This document shows positions 20,773 through 31,496 of a stretch of 31,573 bases of DNA, one piece after another (within the stretch, counting starts at the first letter, position 1; every line of letters begins with the position of its first letter). The notes under the pieces were generated by a model. The model made no database searches, had not been told where the DNA came from, and worked only from the letters and a program-made list of their open reading frames with translations. This DNA is from Planoprotostelium fungivorum (taxonomy: Eukaryota > Evosea > Variosea > Cavosteliida > Cavosteliaceae): assembly GCA_003024175.1 (NCBI GenBank), contig MDYQ01000283.1, positions 1 to 31,573 of the forward strand, in the 5' to 3' direction. The position numbers and the translations under genes were made by a program.

Positions 20773-21420
20773 TTATTCTTCATCGTCTTCGTAGTCTTTC
20801 GACACCATAACATCATACAGAAACATCCCAGTCATGTGTCCCGAAATCGGCACGAACAGGGCGATAGCCCAGTAGGGGTTTGACCACAGTCCTTTGTAGT
20901 AAGCCGTGAGACCTTCGTGTTGAATCCATTCAAGGACTTTGGACCTCGTGTGGTGAGTTTGCATGAGACGATGGAAGATGAGCTGATGGTGGTGCAGTAA
21001 CACGAAGGTCGTCCATCCGAAGATGTTCGCGATGACAAACACGGCGGAGCCAACGATGAAAGGTGCCGCCTTGATCGATGCGAGAGGGTGTTTCAGGTCA
21101 GTCAGAGCTGCCACCATAAAGACGAAGATGGTGGAGCCGAGAAACTCGTTCGCTATGAGGTGACCGCTGGACCACATGGCGGAGGGAGAATTTACAAAGA
21201 GGGCACCGGTTGCATGCGTTCGAGATGGATCGAGGAGGTCGACTGGATGCCGTAGAAACAGATGACGGCGAAGATGGCGCCGGCGATTGGGCGAGGAGAT
21301 AAAGAGGACTGGAGATGGCGTTGGTGTTTGATGGAAGGAGTTGGACTCACACTGCCTTCCAAGGGAAACCTCTCCAGACGGCCAGTGTGATGGTCATTGC
21401 GGAAAAGTGTATGCTTTCAG
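20773..21420 (-). pseudogene. Aquaporin/MIP-like gene remnant without NPA motifs
   Basis: Minus-strand exons align in order with the major intrinsic protein fold: IHFSAMTITLAVWRGFPWKA (where the family has H-x-NPAVT), PIAGAIFAVICFYGIQS (helix 3), NEFLGSTIFVFMVAALTD (helix 4), APFIVGSAVFVIANIFGW (helix 5) and WSNPYWAIALFVPISGHMTG (helix 6), followed by an acidic tail ending at 20773. The first NPA is replaced by SAM and no second NPA is found; a neighbouring frame reads LTTRGPKSL where NPARDxGPRL is expected. Between helix 3 and helix 4 (about 21190-21245) the frame changes with no AG acceptor in between. Helices 1-2 were not found. Most likely a decayed aquaporin gene; a very divergent functional channel is less likely. 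Confidence 0.65.
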
Positions 21421-23575
21421 TGCCTCGTACCAGCATTCTAAGTCTGTGGGATTGATCATGTTGTGTTTGCTGAGTGGGTGGCTGTGTATGAGTTCTTCCC
21501 CTGTTCGCTGAACGTGTTTGAGCACCTCTACAAATAGACACCCACCACCTAAATTTCACACATTTTGAGGCACATCATCGGCATGGGAGTAAGTCCATAC
21601 TGACCGTAGGTGCGTGATGTATCACCGATCAAATCATTCTCCTGATCGTCTCAGACAACTTGTACCTAGATCTCAATGGAGTCTTTCATCGCAGCCGAGA
21701 GGTGGTCAAGGTGACTGAACACGAATAGATTATCAACGTTATGAACCCTAATCAGAGGGTTGTATCTTGTAATCGATGGTGTTCATCCAGCAACCAAGAT
21801 CAGCCAACAGAGACAAAGATATTCACAATATGTATCAAAATGCAAGCAGAGGGGACAGGGTGTGCACCTGACTCATAAGCAGACGATCGTCGGAATTGAT
21901 GAGATCAGGTTTCGAAATCGATAGAGGCAATGCAAAAAAAAAACAAATGAACAAATGAGACGTTAATATCCATCAGTCACCTGGATTGATTCTATTCAGA
22001 TCGATGAAGAATCACAGACGGATGACCTCGATTCCTTCTTTCACCGGGAGTCTTTCTCTTTAGAGGAGTAAGTGATATCCATCGCGACCACCATCATCCA
22101 TCGTCTCATGTGCCTACCAGATGGAGATATGGAGGTGGCCATCACTCCCGGAAGCGGCTTCATGTATCGATTGTCTTTGAGAATGACATCGTGGATTCAT
22201 CACAAGATCATGTCTGATGAAAGAAGGAAGAAGCCAAAGATATTCTTCTCCGGCGTTGAAGGTCTATCCGTACACAAAGACCGATGTATGGTGCTAAGAG
22301 AATGTCCTTTCCAGCGTCACAATCCATCTCAGGTCTCATCGCGGCTCGTTATAGATCGACTGAACTTCGCAGTTTATGACGAGAGAATTATTCCAATTGG
22401 TCGACTTTTCTATTCTGAGGACTTATATCGATGAAAAAGTGAGGAGCAAGTATCGTGAGATATTGAAGGAGGGAAGATGAGCAACAGAATGCGGAAAGTT
22501 AGAATAATACAACGCGGAAAAGATCGTGGACGATTTCATACTCACTCTGTTTGTGGAAATGATTTCCTTCCCGCAGTTCCCACTCTGGACATCCGAGAGA
22601 GTGAGATCGTCTACAATGTTGTAGATTGACAAAGTCAGGTGCCCTACATTATTTCTTCGGACTGTACGCGGACGTACTGAGTGAGAGTATGAACGGTTAC
22701 ATCACGGACAGGTATCTCTTCTGCAACGAGACAAATCTGACAAAGATAGAAGGAGGGCTGAGATCCATTGGCTCAGAACTTTCATGGAAAAGTTGGCAGT
22801 TTTGGAGGAAGCGGTGCTGAAGGAGAGACTGGTACAATTGAAGCAAAGGTAAATTAATGCGAAATTTCGACGCAAATCGATCTAAATTTTATCAGTTTTC
22901 CCAAATGGAAAAATGTACTCTCTAGACCTGAAACTGCTCGATCCGATCTACAACCAGCCACGTCTCAATCAATTAAGACGACAGATGAGCCCCTCACGTT
23001 ACCAGTGGGATATGTGATGGTACAAAGATGGACGAAAATTGACCGAAATTTCAGGTCGGCATACATTGATACTGGTAAGAGTGAGATCCTTGGAGTTAAA
23101 TCTTCGCAGATTGTCCTTGAACACTTAATGATGGGAACGGATGAGACGCAGATGATCAGCAGTGATGCAGATAATCAGATCCTCATCAGATCGGCATGAC
23201 ACAAAAGGTGTGATCGTCGAGATATCACACGTCATTCCATGCGATATCATGGCAAGATGCGTGGGTCTCTTGTGTCGTGTTGATGAGAAATTCTCATCAT
23301 CATCATGAAGACTGATGGAAGCAGATGAAACTGCACACGATCTATTTAGATTGTCCAAGTGACCAATTACCATACAGAATGTAAATCTACATAAATCGTC
23401 CGGTGAGTAAAGTATCTACATCGTTGTAGATGGACTGATGACTCTAGAACATTAGATTCTCAGATCTAGGTCAACTCTCAACAGAGGTTGTCATTGTAAT
23501 TCCAAGACAATTCAGAGAATTGTTCCCGCTCGATTTCGTGAAGATGCAGAACGTCAGTCACGTGACTGTGAGTTC

Positions 23576-23625
23576 CTCATCACATCATCACATCATCACA
23601 TCATCACATCATCACACCATCATCG
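23576..23625 (+). repeat. 9-nt tandem repeat (CACATCATC) in an intron-like stretch
   Basis: About five copies of CACATCATC between a GTGAGTTCC donor and an acceptor near 23650 within the XRN-type pseudogene; similar CATCATC runs occur in PanB-PanE intron 6221-6307. Confidence 0.75.
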
Positions 23626-24058
23626 AACGACACGTGCATTGATCTCTTCAGATTCTATGAACAGAGATGGACGTGACGATGAGATCACATCAGGTCGATC
23701 CATCATCTTGTTCGGTCTCCCTACCGCCGGTTTAGACCTCCAAATTGAAGAGAGTCCCACGCAAAAGATGGAAGAAGAGGAAGCATCACACACAGACGAC
23801 TCTTCGAGGACCCTCTAAGAGAGAGATACAGGTGACATCCGACATCAGATGACGAAGTTGAATGAGACAGATTCGACCAGAGACACTCTTCACACGTGTA
23901 TAGATGGGGAAGTATTTCGATTCGATTCGTGGAAGAATAAATATCGCGAAAAATGTGGAGTGAAAGGTGAGGCGACATGTGATCTGATCTCACGAGAAGA
24001 GTAGATGATGCACAGAAAGAGGAGATGGTGAAGACATATCTGAGGTGAGGATGCAGAT

Positions 24059-24087
24059 GACATCAGATCATTGGATGATCTGATGTC
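24059..24087. repeat. Perfect 13-bp hairpin inside an intron
   Basis: GACATCAGATCAT, a 3-nt loop (TGG), then ATGATCTGATGTC, all between a GTGAGG donor (24044) and the acceptor at 24093-24094 in the XRN-type pseudogene. The stem occupies more than half of the intron. Confidence 0.85.
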
Positions 24088-24639
24088 GAACAGAGGCCTA
24101 AGTTTGGAATTATCAGTATTATTGTAGAGGATGCATCTCTTGGAATTTCATCTATCCTCACCATTACGCCCCGACCGCATCAGACATCGTCGAATACCTG
24201 AATAATTCGAGTGGTCCATCTCAAGGTGAGTCATCGGTGATGTCTATATCAACATCAGATGATGATGCATCGTAGAGTTTGAGTTGAGCAATCCTCTTAC
24301 ACCTCTCGCTCACCTGTTGGTGGTTCTTTCGAAGAAGAATGTAAAACAATTGCCCGGCGTTAAGACAATGGGTCGAATCTGGACATGCAGATGTGATCTC
24401 AACCGATGAAGATGCATTGGACCTCGATGTGGAGGGTGCTAGATTTCCTTGAGAATGTAAGATCCTCTTGTAATTTATAGACGTTAAGGGGTGAACTGCT
24501 CTGATGTGATCATTAGACGCTGAAGAATGAAGAGCACAAGATATGGTGGGATCATTAGAGTCCAAGATGACGGAAGAAGAGAGAAGACTGAACCAAACTG
24601 GTTCTCAAATCAACTTTTGATCTCTCGTAAACTCTTTTA

Positions 24640-25760
24640 TCCAATCCGGGCAGAGAGAGAAGGCTGCAGCCATCGCCGATGCATCCATAGCTGCCTCACC
24701 CGACGCCGTGACCACCCTATCAATGAAGTACGTAAAGTGATGAGTTTTCCACGAGATCTCGATGACACATCAATTGACACGCCCAGATTGGCATTCAGCG
24801 AACGGAGAAGGAAGTAATCCATCCGATTTGAGATCATTGTACAGGAGAAGAGCCAATTAGAACAGTAGCTGGCCATCCTAGAGGAGACATTTCAATCGGA
24901 GAGGGCATAAGTGGCCTCTGAACAGAAAAGAAGGCCACCAGCAACGAGAGGCGAGACACGGATCAGGCGCAGCTGATGGAACAAATTGAGCAACTGAGCA
25001 TCATGAGAAGCAATCTCATGTTCAGAGAGTAGAGCGAGAAGGCCGCACAAGAGAATGGCACAGCTGGAGGAAGAATCCGAAGCTCTGAATCGAAAAATGT
25101 AGCCCATCAACACGGAAAGAGCTTCTGGTGAGAGTGATGATTTTGAAATGGGCTGAAGAAGGATGGGTATCAAAGGATCGATCCCTCGACACATCAGATG
25201 TTAGTGGACAAGCGTGCCAAGCTGGAAGAGAGCCACCAGACGCTGAGCTCGAGGCTGACTTCCCTTTAGATGTCTTACAAGTCGGTAGGGCAGAAGATGC
25301 AGTCGTTGGATACTCTGTCTGTGGAACAGAAGTTGGCGTCCTCTTGATGTGATGGCTCGTTCTTCTCAGAAGCAGATCGATCAATTGGAAGGAAAGTGCA
25401 GCAATTTAGAAGATTAGTTGGGTGAGATGACCAAGTCCAAGGAGGCTGCCAACAAAGTGAAGAACATGAAGAAATTAGCCGAAGCACAAGAAATACCAAG
25501 GTGACGTCATAGAGAAGAGTCAGCTGAGGGAGCCAATGGTAGTGCTCCCGGTACCACCCCTGCTACCACTCATACTCCACAAGTACACCAACGCCTACAC
25601 CTGCTGCCGCACCCATAGCTACACCTTCTGCCGCTCCCTCACTGGCTACCGCTTGTCGGTCAAGACCACCGTTATCGTCAAAACATTGTCTCCAGCCGCT
25701 GCCACCCTAGCCCAGCAGTACATCCAACGGCTACAGCGACAAGGCTCTCCCTAGCCCCCG
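24640..25760 (+). pseudogene. Broken coiled-coil gene with Ala/Pro-rich tail
   Basis: Heptad-like pieces rich in Glu, Lys, Leu and Gln appear in changing frames: REKAAAIADASIAASPDAVT (about 24655), LAILEETFQSERA, MAQLEEESEALNRKM (about 25055), VDKRAKLEESHQTLSSRL (25204), MSYKSVGQKMQSLDTLSVEQ, QKQIDQLEGKCSNLED (about 25368) and LGEMTKSKEAANKVKNMKKL. Each piece ends at or runs through an in-frame stop (for example after RKM, after RLTSL and after NLED). A Pro/Ala/Thr-rich region follows (25536-25760). The parent was probably a long coiled-coil protein; whether it was fused to the preceding nuclease or the following kinase cannot be told. Confidence 0.6.
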
Positions 25761-25956
25761 TGGTTGTTCTCCGTTACAACACCAGTGGCCTCTCCAATGA
25801 CGGGTGTTGACTCACCTGCCGTCAAGAGAGCAGAACTAAGACAGCAACACCACCGGCCAGGCGGCAGAAACCCAAAGACTCATCAAGGGATGGAAGATAG
25901 GCATGATGGTATGTTGTCATGATCCATTTTTGGCTATGACTGATGAAAAGACAGAT

Positions 25957-26630
25957 AGATCATCGATGACAAAAAACTGAAGGAGAGTCTATACTGGACC
26001 ATATTTCGGAGGGAGATGGCGATCCACAAAAGATGTTGGATGACCCCAGTATTGTCAAGATGATAGAGGTCGTACAAGTCCCAAAACACGGCTACACTTG
26101 TCTCGTCCCGGAATGTTTGGAAGACATCGATCTCTTAGACTTGTCCTGTCCCAACCCCAGGCCAGATTTAACCCCAACTATCGCAGGGAAGATCTTTGTC
26201 AAATTGGAGAACATGCTGGTCAATCTCCCAATCTCATCGACTTGGGCCTTGCCAACCGAGTCGAGGCCAATAAGCTCTCCAAAACACCATGTAAGCGTCA
26301 AGCATAATACGGTCCTTTGACATCTGGAATCTTGGAGTTGTTTTGTATTGTAGTCATCTTCATCATCTTCCAATGTCCATCTGATTACATATGTAGCCAT
26401 CATCACTGTAATGATTCCGTGGATGGGAGAGAGTGGCCCAGAACAACTCTGCAACACTTTCTACGGTAGCTGGTTAGACAACGTCATCACTGGGGTCTCC
26501 GTCAAGCACATCTTGACGCAATACTTGACGGTCGATTACCAAGTGAGAGCCGCCGTTCAGGAATGAAAGGCTGATTTGAAGGAAGAGCAACCGTATTAGT
26601 ACCATTCCTCACTATCTCCTTTGGTACATC
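25957..26630 (+). pseudogene. Broken Ser/Thr protein kinase
   Basis: Kinase motifs in the correct order but in different frames: IIDDKKLKESLYWTIFRREM then AIHKR (alphaC), LDDPSIVKMIEVV, CLVPECLEDIDLLDL (hinge), KLENMLVN (catalytic loop, HRD missing), LIDLGLANRVEANKLSKTPC (DFG region reads DLG), FDIWNLGVVLYC, IPWMGESGPEQLCN, and LTVDYQVRAAVQE followed by a stop. The pieces match the intact kinase at 15679-16724 (REIDIHSKLDHPNVAKLIEV, DLLDLM, IKLENV, DMWSLGVLLY, VPWAG), and an apparent intron sits at the same place before PW. A decayed relative rather than a direct recent copy. Confidence 0.75.
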
Positions 26631-26639
26631 ATCTCTGTG

Positions 26640-29223
26640 ACATCTCTCATTATTTACAGTGTACAACGTCTTGAACAACTTTTACATGCCCAATTCCTGT
26701 TCGTTCATGGGTGCGTGCCTCTTACGTGAACCCTTCGATCTCTTGGCTCTGGTCAATCTACAATTATCTCCACCTTTTCCCGCCAATAACACTGCCCTTC
26801 CATCACGGCCGACCAGAGTATTACAAATTAATCTTCTCATACACAGGTGATCATTATCGTCTCGATCGTCATTCACATACAAGTGATTCCCTCTTTCTCT
26901 TTCGCTCTGGTCGATTGTCTAGAAGGCACAGTCACGGTGAACTGAATATCATGAACGCTACCGCTGGAAGCATCGATGGCAACGCTCTCACCCGTCTCCT
27001 CAGAACTTACGTTCCTCAGGTTTACTTTCTCAGCCGTTCTCAGCTCACCTGCCCCCGTCATCCAGCTGACCATGGATAACATTTACACGTTCATCGGCTC
27101 TTATCAAGGTGAAGATTAACCGATTGATATGAAAACTAATTCGTTAAGCTCCCACACTGAAGACGGCTCAATTTACACGAGCAAGTTCCTCCCTCACCTT
27201 CAATTCTGCCCCTCTCGTCAGTAACAGCAGAGTCTACCGTCTTTCACTCAGCCTGCACCAACCCCTGGATCTATCGTACGGCCAGCGGCAGCCACTACGA
27301 CCTGCGTCAATTGTTCAGTACTGGACCAGTCAACGGAGATTACATCACCACCGGATCAGGCTACGACTACTACCTCTCTTTCGGTTCAATGATCAACGGT
27401 CACGAGCAATGTTGGGTTGTACGTACGTCGCCGGGTAGAACTGTTCGCATCAACATCTACTGTGGAACATCAGACAGTCTCATCGCTCCTCCCGCCGACA
27501 CTCGCAATTACACTCTGAGCTCTTCGTTCTTATTTCCTGCGGTGCGAATCATCTCAGCCACGTCTGTCGATTCAAAATCCGTTTCCGGTGCCAACTGTAT
27601 ACACGAACAGAGCCGCTCTTTTCTACTCCCTCACCATGTCCAACGCCAGCCCGTCTGGGTGAGCCTCCATATTTTGGCGGGAACGAATTGACGTCGTACA
27701 GTCCCCACCGCGTCGAACCTAACCCCCGTCAACACTTCGGGAGGGTTGCTCACAATTACGGGAATAAACTTTGGTACCGTGGGCTCTCAGCCCAACATCC
27801 GCCTGGGAGATTACTACTTCGAACCGGACATGGTCAACAAGGAGACTTTGCCAGCAAGAGAGTCGACATAATACAAGAGTGTCTCAACCTCTGCGCGGTG
27901 ACTGCAGGTGAAATCTACCGTGGAGCATCCGTGGGACATTCTGACGCGTAGTCAAGTTGTAAATCAGTCTCATACTATTACAAGCAGGCGTGCCTCGTAC
28001 CCTGCTACATGAAGAACATCGCAATTCTGTCTCCCATCCCCAACGAGGCTGGTTCTCTGTACATCGTCATGGGAACTGCCTGCGCCAACCCGAGCGTCAC
28101 TGCACCGGCGGTCGATGGAACGCAGAACTTGCAGTGTCAATTACCAGCCGAAGGTTCTGCCACACCGAGTCAGCATCGATGAGGTCTACCCCCTTACCTT
28201 ACCCAACCCTTATGCAGGTGAGACCTTCGATGACGTTATGATGACGTATCTCAGCACCCATATTGTCTAATTTTCCACTTGGACCAGCGGTAATTTGCTG
28301 TTGGGGGTGTACAACATCTACGACGTTCACCTTCAGCGGTGGATGCACCATCGCTTACTCCGAGATCGTGCTCGTCTGATCTACCATCCCCGCCATCGGC
28401 TCCAAGCTGACCATCACGGCGAACGCAAGATCTTCCACTGTTACCTTATCTTACGACAGTGAGTCGCGTTCCAATCTCAAAACAATCTAATGATATACAG
28501 CTCCCGCGCAGAGATCAGCACCGTGTCCATCAGTGCGGCCGGTTTCGCTACCATCACCGGTTTCAATTTCCTCACCAATACCACGGGCATGACCGTGGAT
28601 AACGTCGCGTGCCCCGTCGTCAATCAGAATCCGGGACAGATTTGTGGTTTCAACTCTTCGATCTCTTTCGGTAGCCCCGTGGTCAGATTCAGCATCGGAA
28701 CGTACGCAGTGAATGCTACTGGTATCTTGGCTGGTGTGTATCTCTTCAGCCTTCCTCTTTGTTGATCGATTTTCAGCTCCTGTCTTCTAACGTGCAGTAC
28801 AACCGCGGTGATTCTCTGGTCACGTTCAATGCCGATGGTTTCATCATCGATTCCACTCAATATCGTCTGACCGTCAAGCTACCCTCGAACCCCTGGATCT
28901 ATAACGCGCCATCCGGAAAGATCTACGATTTCCGTCGCCTCGCTTACACCGTCAATCCCCATAGAGGCATCAAGGAGAACGGAAGGTACGTCGGTTGTGG
29001 AACTGATCCTTATGATTTGGGCTGGAGAGTCTGCGTTGTTTCTTCTACAACCGAAATACCCTCACAAACAAGCCCAAAAACCGACTCGCCTGTCAACAAA
29101 CGTAGACGAAACGCGGACGAAGTTTGTGCCGGATGGAGGAGGATGCAAAATCAAAAGGCAGAAGAGAGCCGAACAGACACGGCGATCGGTGATGGATCCA
29201 TCAGCAGTAACACCTCTGTGTGA
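26640..29223 (+). pseudogene. Decayed extracellular IPT/TIG plus MRH-like repeat gene
   Basis: Two similar modules are visible. Each has a strand RVYRLSLSL or QYRLTVKLP, then NPWIYRTASGSHYDL (about 27260) or NPWIYNAPSGKIYDF (about 28890), and the first continues GDYITTGSGYDYYLSFGSM, the pattern of mannose-6-phosphate-receptor homology domains. IPT/TIG-type pieces lie between: TPVNTSGGLLTITGINFGTV (about 27722), SIGTYAVNATGILA and STVSISAAGFATITGFNF (about 28512). Neighbouring pieces are in different frames without good splice sites (for example at about 27250), and stops occur within modules (28378). The last open segment ends at 29223. Likely a once secreted or receptor-type protein; the N-terminal third (26640-27110) is hard to interpret. 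Confidence 0.6.
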
Positions 29224-29307
29224 GTCATCACCTTTGCATTCATCACAAACAGCCGGACAAGTCCCTCTTACCACGTTGGGTGCGCGTCATCAATCGTCAT
29301 CAAAGTC

Positions 29308-29740
29308 CATAATGCTGGTGGGCCTCAGTCAGAGTGGAAAGAGCTTGATTGGTAATGATGTCCTCTGCTCCAAGTCAAAAAGTGGAGCCGAATTTCAAGT
29401 AGGAACTGAATCTTGCACTACGAAAGCATACATCCTGACAAAGAGACGAAAGACTATGACGATCTGACGAAAGAAGAGATGTTGGATGTAGTGAGAGGCA
29501 GAGAGGAACTGTCAGTCGTGCAGACAAAGCACAAGATGAAGGTGATGGTCGTTGTAGACGGACAGTCACGTGACCACAGATAGATTGGACTGGCGGGATT
29601 AATCCTAGGCGATAGTGAAGCTAGAGAATGCATGGTAGATCTTGGCAAGATGCTGAAAAAATGCAAGCCCATCTCTTGTGTTGTGCTCTGTTCAAGTATC
29701 CCACACTTCTGGATGATGACCGGGATATCTTCTCACAAGT
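29308..29740 (+). pseudogene. AIG1/GIMAP-like GTPase fragment
   Basis: IMLVGLSQSGKSLIGNDVL contains a P-loop (GxxxxGKS) followed by the GND seen in AIG1-type GTPases, and FQVGTESCTTKAY matches the switch I region. After a frame change at about 29430 the product continues YDDLTKEEMLDVV, KMKVMVVVDG (G3 strand, without a clear DTPG), a stop at 29581, then SEARECMVDLGKMLKKCKPI and SCVVLC. No G4/G5 motif was found. A real P-loop start but a broken reading frame, so annotated as a remnant. Confidence 0.5.
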
Positions 29741-29881
29741 GATGAATGGATAATTGAAATCTATTGGTTGAATCTTATCCGTAGAGATCACCACGATCTG
29801 TCCTCTTCCTTTCATTGCCTTCAGCCATCATCTTATCATCATCTTATCATCATCTTTCCATCCACCATCTCACCTTGTCAG

Positions 29882-30187
29882 ATATTATATAAGAGTGTAG
29901 CTCTCACTGTGAATGGTTTGGCAGGAAGGACCTTGTTACATTGTGGTACTATCTTTTACTATGCAACCCAAGTGAATGTCAATGATGGTGTTGCGTTTAG
30001 CTTCTCTCGAGTTTCTTCTATAGGAACTCTTTCAACTCATCCTGCATTGGCAATATCGACTTCTACTAATCTGCAGCCTACATCTCTAATGCATTTAGCG
30101 GTCGTTATCAACCTGAATTCTGCTTTGATCACCTGGGCGACCGGCGAGCTGACGGTCGGCCTCATTTTCGCTGGAGTTGGGGTCTAA
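29882..30187 (+). other. Unrecognised exon-like open segment
   Basis: A pyrimidine-rich tract and CAG acceptor at about 29881 open a frame of about 100 codons to a stop at 30185-30187, with TQVNVNDGVAFSFSRVSSIG and LITWATGELTVGLIFAGVGV. It resembles a beta-rich C-terminus. No partner exon or family was recognised. Confidence 0.3.
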
Positions 30188-30383
30188 GTGAGGGTGCAGT
30201 CGGTCCACGTCTATTGGTCCCTTCTGTTCGTGTCAGTCGGTGATCTCCTCTTCTGTGAGTGGTCGCTGTGAGTCGAATTATCTCATCACACGTTATCACC
30301 CCTGACTGTGCATCTTTAGTATCACTTGCAGCGGCCTGGACGAGATCCTTGTCGAGCCCATTGTCAACACTTGACTATGCACT

Positions 30384-30680
30384 GTGAGGGGAAAGCATAT
30401 GACAGAGGATCAACAGTTTCTCTTCCACCTAACGGAAGACACACTAGACTCACCCGCCCAGCAATTGTACATCATGCTCAGGAAGATGAGACTGCTGGGA
30501 GGGCCAATGGTTGATCCGGATTACCAACGAAGGAAGAGAGCTGGAAGAAGCTCTTGCACAGACAGCTCAATGCTCCACCTACTTAGGAAAGCGAAGAACC
30601 AAGTGAAGATATCGATGGGAAGGAACAGACAGTGGACCTCTGATGCCCGATTAATGAGAGAAGTGAATGTCACCCGCTGA
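30384..30680 (+). other. 98-codon open segment, charged, unrecognised
   Basis: The frame contains MTEDQQFLFHLTEDTLDSPA and a basic C-terminal half. A second frame over 30535-30608 reads ELEEALAQTAQCSTYLGKRR, coiled-coil-like. It may be another decayed piece of the preceding GTPase-type gene or of a helical protein. No confident assignment. Confidence 0.25.
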
Positions 30681-30689
30681 ACTCACCCT

Positions 30690-31490
30690 TTTGATACCAT
30701 AGTCAGCGGGCTACCATGCTAGGAAGCCAAGAGGGATCTGCACCCCTGAAATGAGACATCACACGGAGGAAATTGAAGGCGGTTACAAATATTTTGGCGG
30801 GTAAATGGTGATTGTAGATGAAAGATTTAAATAATAAACGCACCATTCGAGCGCCATTCGCGATCGCGGATCCGCTGTCTTTGTTCTTTTGAGTAGAAGG
30901 GTAGTGAGAGCTCCGCAGGAGGTCATTACAAGATCTGTTTAGGAGTCTTACACCAGAATACATATAATTGAGAGGATGATTTTGGTACCCCTAAATCACA
31001 TCAACCGTATGTCAAACTTGAAAGGTGAATGACGATGAAATCCATCTTCACCTTCTCATCACTGCGCAGGACAAGCATGACATCCTTGACATCCTGAAGG
31101 AGAGCAAATGAACCCACCACAATCAAGTTTGCTGATGTCTCTGGTGCAGTCAATACGACAGTCGTCAGCCAGAGTAGGCTTTCAGAATCACGCAGACCCT
31201 TTTATGTCCGTCACATGTCCCCTAGCGCTCAATGCATTCTGTCCTTTGCCATCACTATCCAATCTTTATGAGAACAAGAGTCACCTCCTCAGCGCCTCCA
31301 TTCTGACCTCCATCCAGTACGGTGATAACACATGGGCTGGTCCATTGGTAACGATATGCCAATGATAAAGTCAGATGTCGGATCTTGTAGCCAACCTTGG
31401 GAGGCAGGAACAAAGGACTCAATGTTGAACGTCAGCTCAGCTGAAGGGATCTCAGCCACAATGCAAGCCAATTAAATTGAATAAAATATT
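30690..31490. other. Stretch without a supported gene
   Basis: Only short ORFs on both strands. A short helical piece, ITAQDKHDILDILKESK (31059-31109, plus), ends at a stop. Low-confidence ORFs at 31108-31365 (plus) and 31289-31471 (minus) overlap one another. Confidence 0.4.
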
Positions 31491-31496
31491 TTGAAA

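Larger units (their letters stand above)
21583..24620 (+). pseudogene. XRN-family 5'-3' exoribonuclease copy, broken and catalytically degenerate
   Basis: Fragments in the order of the XRN1/XRN2 nuclease core: DNLYLDLNGVFH (21654), LYLVIDGVHPATKISQQRQR (about 21760), VAITPGSGFMYRLSLRM (22138), PKIFFSG followed by VEGLSVHKD where PGEGEHK is expected (about 22240), VDDFILTLFVEMISFPQFP where family members have VGNDFLPHLP (22526), ADVLSESMNGYITDR, FMEKLAVLEEAV, FDSWKNKYREKCGVK (23921), YYCRGCISWNFIYPHHYAP (24119), FELSNPLTPLAHLLVVLS (24277), DEDALDLDVEGARFP, FIDVK, and KMTEEERRLNQTGSQI (about 24566). A one-base excess before 24119 breaks GLSLELS from YYCRG, another frame change lies near 22780, and stops interrupt 24450-24540. 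The start ATG at 21583 (MG then a donor) is tentative. Confidence 0.8.

Noticed and set aside
24440-25440. Many in-frame stops inside recognisable coding sequence, suggesting a reassigned stop codon
   Set aside because: TAA, TAG and TGA all occur inside frames here, while intact genes in the same window end at all three and have none internally. Frameshifts accompany the stops, so decay explains them better.
31289-31471. Minus-strand ORF with DFIIGISLPMD, faintly like a retroelement protease segment
   Set aside because: Only a few residues match; no reverse transcriptase, integrase or long terminal repeat was found nearby.
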